Below are positions 61,245 to 64,000 of a DNA stretch of 64,000 nt, in pieces; position 1 is the stretch's first letter; each line of letters opens with the position of its first letter. Made by a program: the position numbers and the translations under genes. The notes under the pieces are model-generated. The model did not search any database. It had not been told where the DNA came from and saw nothing but the letters and a program-made list of their open reading frames with translations. The stretch lies in NCBI GenBank assembly GCA_963807005.1, contig CAWDZK010000006.1:186001-250000 (forward strand), given 5' to 3'. This DNA is from CAWDZK01 sp963807005. GTDB taxonomy: Bacteria; Actinomycetota; Actinomycetes; JACCUZ01.

Positions 61245-61921
61245 CCGGCGCGGTCCCCGCGGTCGAGGCGGTCGACGTACGGCGCAGCTACCAGCTCGAC
61301 GGCGTGGCGGTCGACGCACTGCGTGGCGTCAGCCTGCGGATCGACCCGGGCGAGTACGTCGCCGTCGTCGGCCCGAGCGGCAGCGGCAAGTCCACCCTCA
61401 TGCACCTGATGGGCTGCCTCGACCGGCCGACCTCCGGCGCCCTGCGGGTCAGCGGCCGGGACGTGGCGACCCTGCACGACAGCGAGCTCGCCGAGCTGCG
61501 CAACCAGACCATCGGCTTCGTGTTCCAGTCCTTCCAGCTGCTCGGCCGCACCTCGGCGATGGACAACGTCTCGCTCCCGCTGGTCTACCGGGGGATGCGC
61601 CGGGCCGAGCGGCGCGAGCGGGCCGAGGCGGCGCTGCGGTCCGTGGGTCTCGGGCACCGGCTGGAGCACCGGCCGTCCCAGCTGTCCGGCGGCGAGCAGC
61701 AACGGGTCGCCATCGCCCGCGCTCTGGTGGGGGAGCCGCGGCTGCTGCTCGCCGACGAGCCGACGGGCAACCTGGACAGCGCGAGCGGCGCCGAGGTGCT
61801 GGGCATCCTGGCGCAGCTGGTCGACCAGCGCGGTGTGGCGGTCGTGGTGGTCACCCACGACCGGGACGTGGCGGCCCTGGCCGGGCGCCAGGTGCGCGTC
61901 CGCGACGGGCTGCTCGAGTGA
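61241..61921 (+). CDS. MacB-type ABC transporter ATP-binding protein
   Basis: A 226-residue ATPase of the MacB/LolD group: Walker A GPSGSGKSTLMH, a Q-loop region TIGFVFQSFQLL, signature LSGGEQQRVAIARAL, Walker B LLLADEPTGNLDSASG. The GTG overlaps the adaptor gene's stop (GTGA). It powers the FtsX-type permease encoded 49 bp downstream. Confidence 0.92.
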   Translation: MTGAVPAVEAVDVRRSYQLDGVAVDALRGVSLRIDPGEYVAVVGPSGSGKSTLMHLMGCLDRPTSGALRVSGRDVATLHDSELAELRNQTIGFVFQSFQLLGRTSAMDNVSLPLVYRGMRRAERRERAEAALRSVGLGHRLEHRPSQLSGGEQQRVAIARALVGEPRLLLADEPTGNLDSASGAEVLGILAQLVDQRGVAVVVVTHDRDVAALAGRQVRVRDGLLE

Positions 61922-61970
61922 CCGGGGCCGGCGGGCGCCCGCTCGGCCACGGCTGCGCCGGGGGTCGCGG

Positions 61971-63155
61971 ATGAGGTCCGGGGAGGCGTTCCGGGTCGCC
62001 CTGGACGCCTTGCGGGCCAACCGGCTGCGCAGCGTCCTGACCATGCTCGGCGTGATCATCGGCGTCGCCGCGGTGGTCGTCCTGGTCGCCATCGGCGGCG
62101 GTGCGAAGCAGGAGGTCGAGGACCAGGTCGAGGGCCTCGGGTCGAACATCATCATCGTGGTTCCGGGCAAGTTCGAGCTCGGCTCGGCACCGACGGTGAG
62201 CCGACTCACGCTCGACGACGTGTCGCTGCTCGGCCGGGTCGTGGGGGACGAACGCCGGGTCGCGGTGTCGGTCGCGTCCGGCGAGAACGTCGGCGTCGGC
62301 CGGCTCGAGACGTTCGTCACCGTCAACGGGGTCAACGAGAACGTCCCCACCGTCTTCGACCGGCCCGTCGCGCGGGGGGAGTACATCACCTCTTCCGACG
62401 TCGACACCCGCAGAAGGGTCGCCGTGCTCGGGCCGACGGTGGTCCGCCGCGTGTTCGGGGAGGTGGACCCGCTCGGCCGACAGGTGTCGATCGCCGGCGT
62501 CCGGTTCCGGGTGATCGGGGTCTTCGCCTCGGTCGGCTCGACCTTCGGCGTCGACAGGGACGCCGAGGTGCACATCCCGGTCACCGCGGCACAACGGCTG
62601 TTCGGTGTCGACCGGATCGACGCGCTCGCGGTCAAGGCGCCGCGCGCCGACGACGTCGAGTCGCTGCAGGCCCGGTTGACCGCGGCGCTTCAGGACAAGT
62701 ACGACGGCGAGGAGTTCTCGGCCGTCACCCAGACCCAGATCCTCGGCACCATCGGCCGGATCCTCGGCCTGCTGACCCTGGTGCTGGCCGCGATCGCAGC
62801 CATCTCCCTGCTGGTCGGCGGGGTCGGCGTCTCGAACATCATGCTGGTGAGCGTCCGTGAGCGGACCCGGGAGATCGGCCTGCGCAAGGCCCTCGGCGCC
62901 CGGCAGCGCGACATCCTGCTGCAGTTCCTCATCGAGGCCGTGCTGCTGTGCGTCGTCGGCGGCGTGATCGGCATCGGACTGGGCGTCGGCGGGTCGCTGT
63001 TGGCCGCGGCCGTCTCGCCGCTGCCCGCGGCCATCGCCTGGTGGTCCCCTGTTCTGGCCTTCACCGTGTCCGCGGCGGTCGGCATTTTCTTCGGCGTCGC
63101 GCCCGCCCGCCGGGCCGGCCGGCTGGACCCGGTCGAGGCGCTGCGCTCCGAGTAG
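61971..63155 (+). CDS. MacB/FtsX-type ABC permease
   Basis: A 394-residue permease. An N-terminal helix (LRSVLTMLGVIIGVAAVVVLVAIGGGAKQ, the MacB start) is followed by a periplasmic-type domain (about 45-270) and three C-terminal helices with the FtsX signature VGGVGVSNIMLVSVRERTREIGLRKALGARQRDILLQFLIEAVLL and PARRAGRLDPVEALRSE. With the adaptor and ATPase it forms a MacAB-like exporter without an outer-membrane channel, as in Gram-positive peptide/antibiotic exporters. It converges on the EamA gene. Confidence 0.92.
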   Translation: MRSGEAFRVALDALRANRLRSVLTMLGVIIGVAAVVVLVAIGGGAKQEVEDQVEGLGSNIIIVVPGKFELGSAPTVSRLTLDDVSLLGRVVGDERRVAVSVASGENVGVGRLETFVTVNGVNENVPTVFDRPVARGEYITSSDVDTRRRVAVLGPTVVRRVFGEVDPLGRQVSIAGVRFRVIGVFASVGSTFGVDRDAEVHIPVTAAQRLFGVDRIDALAVKAPRADDVESLQARLTAALQDKYDGEEFSAVTQTQILGTIGRILGLLTLVLAAIAAISLLVGGVGVSNIMLVSVRERTREIGLRKALGARQRDILLQFLIEAVLLCVVGGVIGIGLGVGGSLLAAAVSPLPAAIAWWSPVLAFTVSAAVGIFFGVAPARRAGRLDPVEALRSE

Positions 63156-63188
63156 CACCCGCCCCCCGCCACGCCGGGCCGGAGCGGC

Positions 63189-64000
63189 TCAGGCCGCCGG
63201 CTCCAGGACAGGCTCCGCCGTCGTCGAGGCGCCCGACCGTCGGCGGGAGAGCAGCCCGCGCTGGGCCAGGTTGGCCGCGACCATCGCGCCCATCGCCAGC
63301 GTCGCGCCCAGCACCTCGACGACTCCCGGCCGGTAGCCCCGCGCGATCTCGATACCGAACGCGGTCACGGTGACGCCGTTGATCAACAGGCTGGCGTTCA
63401 GCGGTCCGATGGCACGGACGGCGCCGTTCCAGGTCAGGACGGCCAGCACCGCGGCGATCAGCACGACGTACCCGATCTGCGGCAGCACGGTGACGTAGTC
63501 GGCGAGCGCGGGGTGCCCGACGTAGCCGACGTCCTCGGCCACGAGCGTCGCCGCCAGGATCGAGACGGTCCCGCCGACTGCGGTCACCGTGGTGTACCGG
63601 AGCGCGGACCAGTCGGGGAACCGCGCTGCACCCCGCGTGTAGATGACCCAGGCCAGCACCCCGGAGAGCACGAGCAGGCTGCCCCGGCCCGCGGCGCCGT
63701 GCGCCAGGGTGGCCAGGTCACCGCGGCTGAGGACCAGGGCCACCCCGGCCAGCGCGACCAGGCTGCTCACGATGACCGCCCGCGGTGGGCGGACCCTGGA
63801 CTGCACCCAGGCCACCAGAGCGCCCAGCAGCGGCATCGTCGCGACGATGAGCGCGGCGCTCTGCGCCGGCATCGAGTCCAGCGCGACCCACGCCGGCAGG
63901 TTGAACCCGGCGAAGCCGAGGGTGCCGAGCAGGAACAGCTCCACCCCCCGTCCGTCGGTGGACAGCCCCGTGCGGCCCTCCCGCCAGCCGAGCAGCGCGA
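63189..64000 (-). CDS. EamA/DMT-family transporter, 3' part
   Basis: The C-terminal part of a ten-helix drug/metabolite transporter; the frame is open to the window edge, so the 5' end lies beyond it. Several helices are visible (ALIVATMPLLGALVAWV; RAVIVSSLVALAGVALVLSRG; LLVLSGVLAWVIYTRG; YVVLIAAVLAVLTWNGAVRAIGPLNASLLINGVTVTAFGIEI). The GPLNASLLINGVTV segment belongs to the second EamA repeat. The substrate cannot be told from sequence; an amino acid or metabolite exporter is likely. Confidence 0.85.
   Translation of the reverse strand, partial: ALLGWREGRTGLSTDGRGVELFLLGTLGFAGFNLPAWVALDSMPAQSAALIVATMPLLGALVAWVQSRVRPPRAVIVSSLVALAGVALVLSRGDLATLAHGAAGRGSLLVLSGVLAWVIYTRGAARFPDWSALRYTTVTAVGGTVSILAATLVAEDVGYVGHPALADYVTVLPQIGYVVLIAAVLAVLTWNGAVRAIGPLNASLLINGVTVTAFGIEIARGYRPGVVEVLGATLAMGAMVAANLAQRGLLSRRRSGASTTAEPVLEPAA

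Overview
The window is 64 kb of very GC-rich, gene-dense chromosome. Gene content points to a mycelial or soil-type actinomycete: SigE-type sigma factors, DUF3263 and LytR_C proteins, a HelD/HelR RNA polymerase recycling ATPase, bacterial XPB helicase, a WXG100 protein and an actinobacterial paaABCDE operon. Start codons are often GTG, genes often overlap by 4 bp, and many genes appear to be leaderless, with a TANNNT -10 element 6-8 nt before the start codon. I could not assign a genus. No tRNA, rRNA, CRISPR array, insertion sequence or prophage was recognised, so this looks like ordinary chromosomal backbone with a few accessory genes.

Layout. 1-3.4 kb: the end of an ALDH7-family semialdehyde dehydrogenase, a DUF4188 protein and an orphan peptide-type substrate-binding lipoprotein. 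3.4-10.2 kb: a phenylacetate catabolic locus. A MarR gene, a 3-oxoadipyl-CoA thiolase and the PaaI thioesterase lie on the minus strand. They are divergent from the tightly overlapping paaABCDE operon (phenylacetyl-CoA epoxidase), with a strong inverted repeat between them, and an Rrf2 regulator follows. 10.2-18.4 kb: a pirin, a nucleotidyltransferase, DUF3263 and LytR_C genes, and a trehalose locus in which otsB and otsA flank a SigE-type sigma factor and its membrane partner. 18.4-25.3 kb: a palindromic repeat element, a SAM-I riboswitch before threonine synthase (with a probable frameshift or leader ORF at its start), a cold-shock gene, a second sigma/membrane-protein pair, a CIRCE-controlled groEL and an M29 aminopeptidase.

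25.4-41.5 kb: a GNAT protein; a four-gene ABC operon of two very large FtsX-type permeases and two different ATPases; an orphan WXG100 protein; small genes; a TetR/cupin divergent pair with a perfect operator; an HD-type hydrolase; a HelR-type ATPase; and a secreted BNR-repeat protein. 41.5-51 kb: a PadR/HAAS pair, a class III cyclase fused to an AAA/TPR regulator whose 3' end is broken by two frameshifts, XPB helicase and a secreted PKD/Ig-repeat protein. 51-57.8 kb: two paralogous sulfotransferases flanking a cNMP-binding protein and an XPB-associated protein, then membrane proteins. 57.8-64 kb: a HAD-LarE fusion protein, a cold-shock protein, a second copy of the palindromic element, a MacAB-like tripartite exporter and the 3' part of an EamA transporter.

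The most unusual items are the HAD-LarE fusion, the thrC start region under a SAM riboswitch, the shared dispersed palindrome, the degraded cyclase 3' end and the widespread leaderless promoters. I found no clear novel defence or biosynthetic system.
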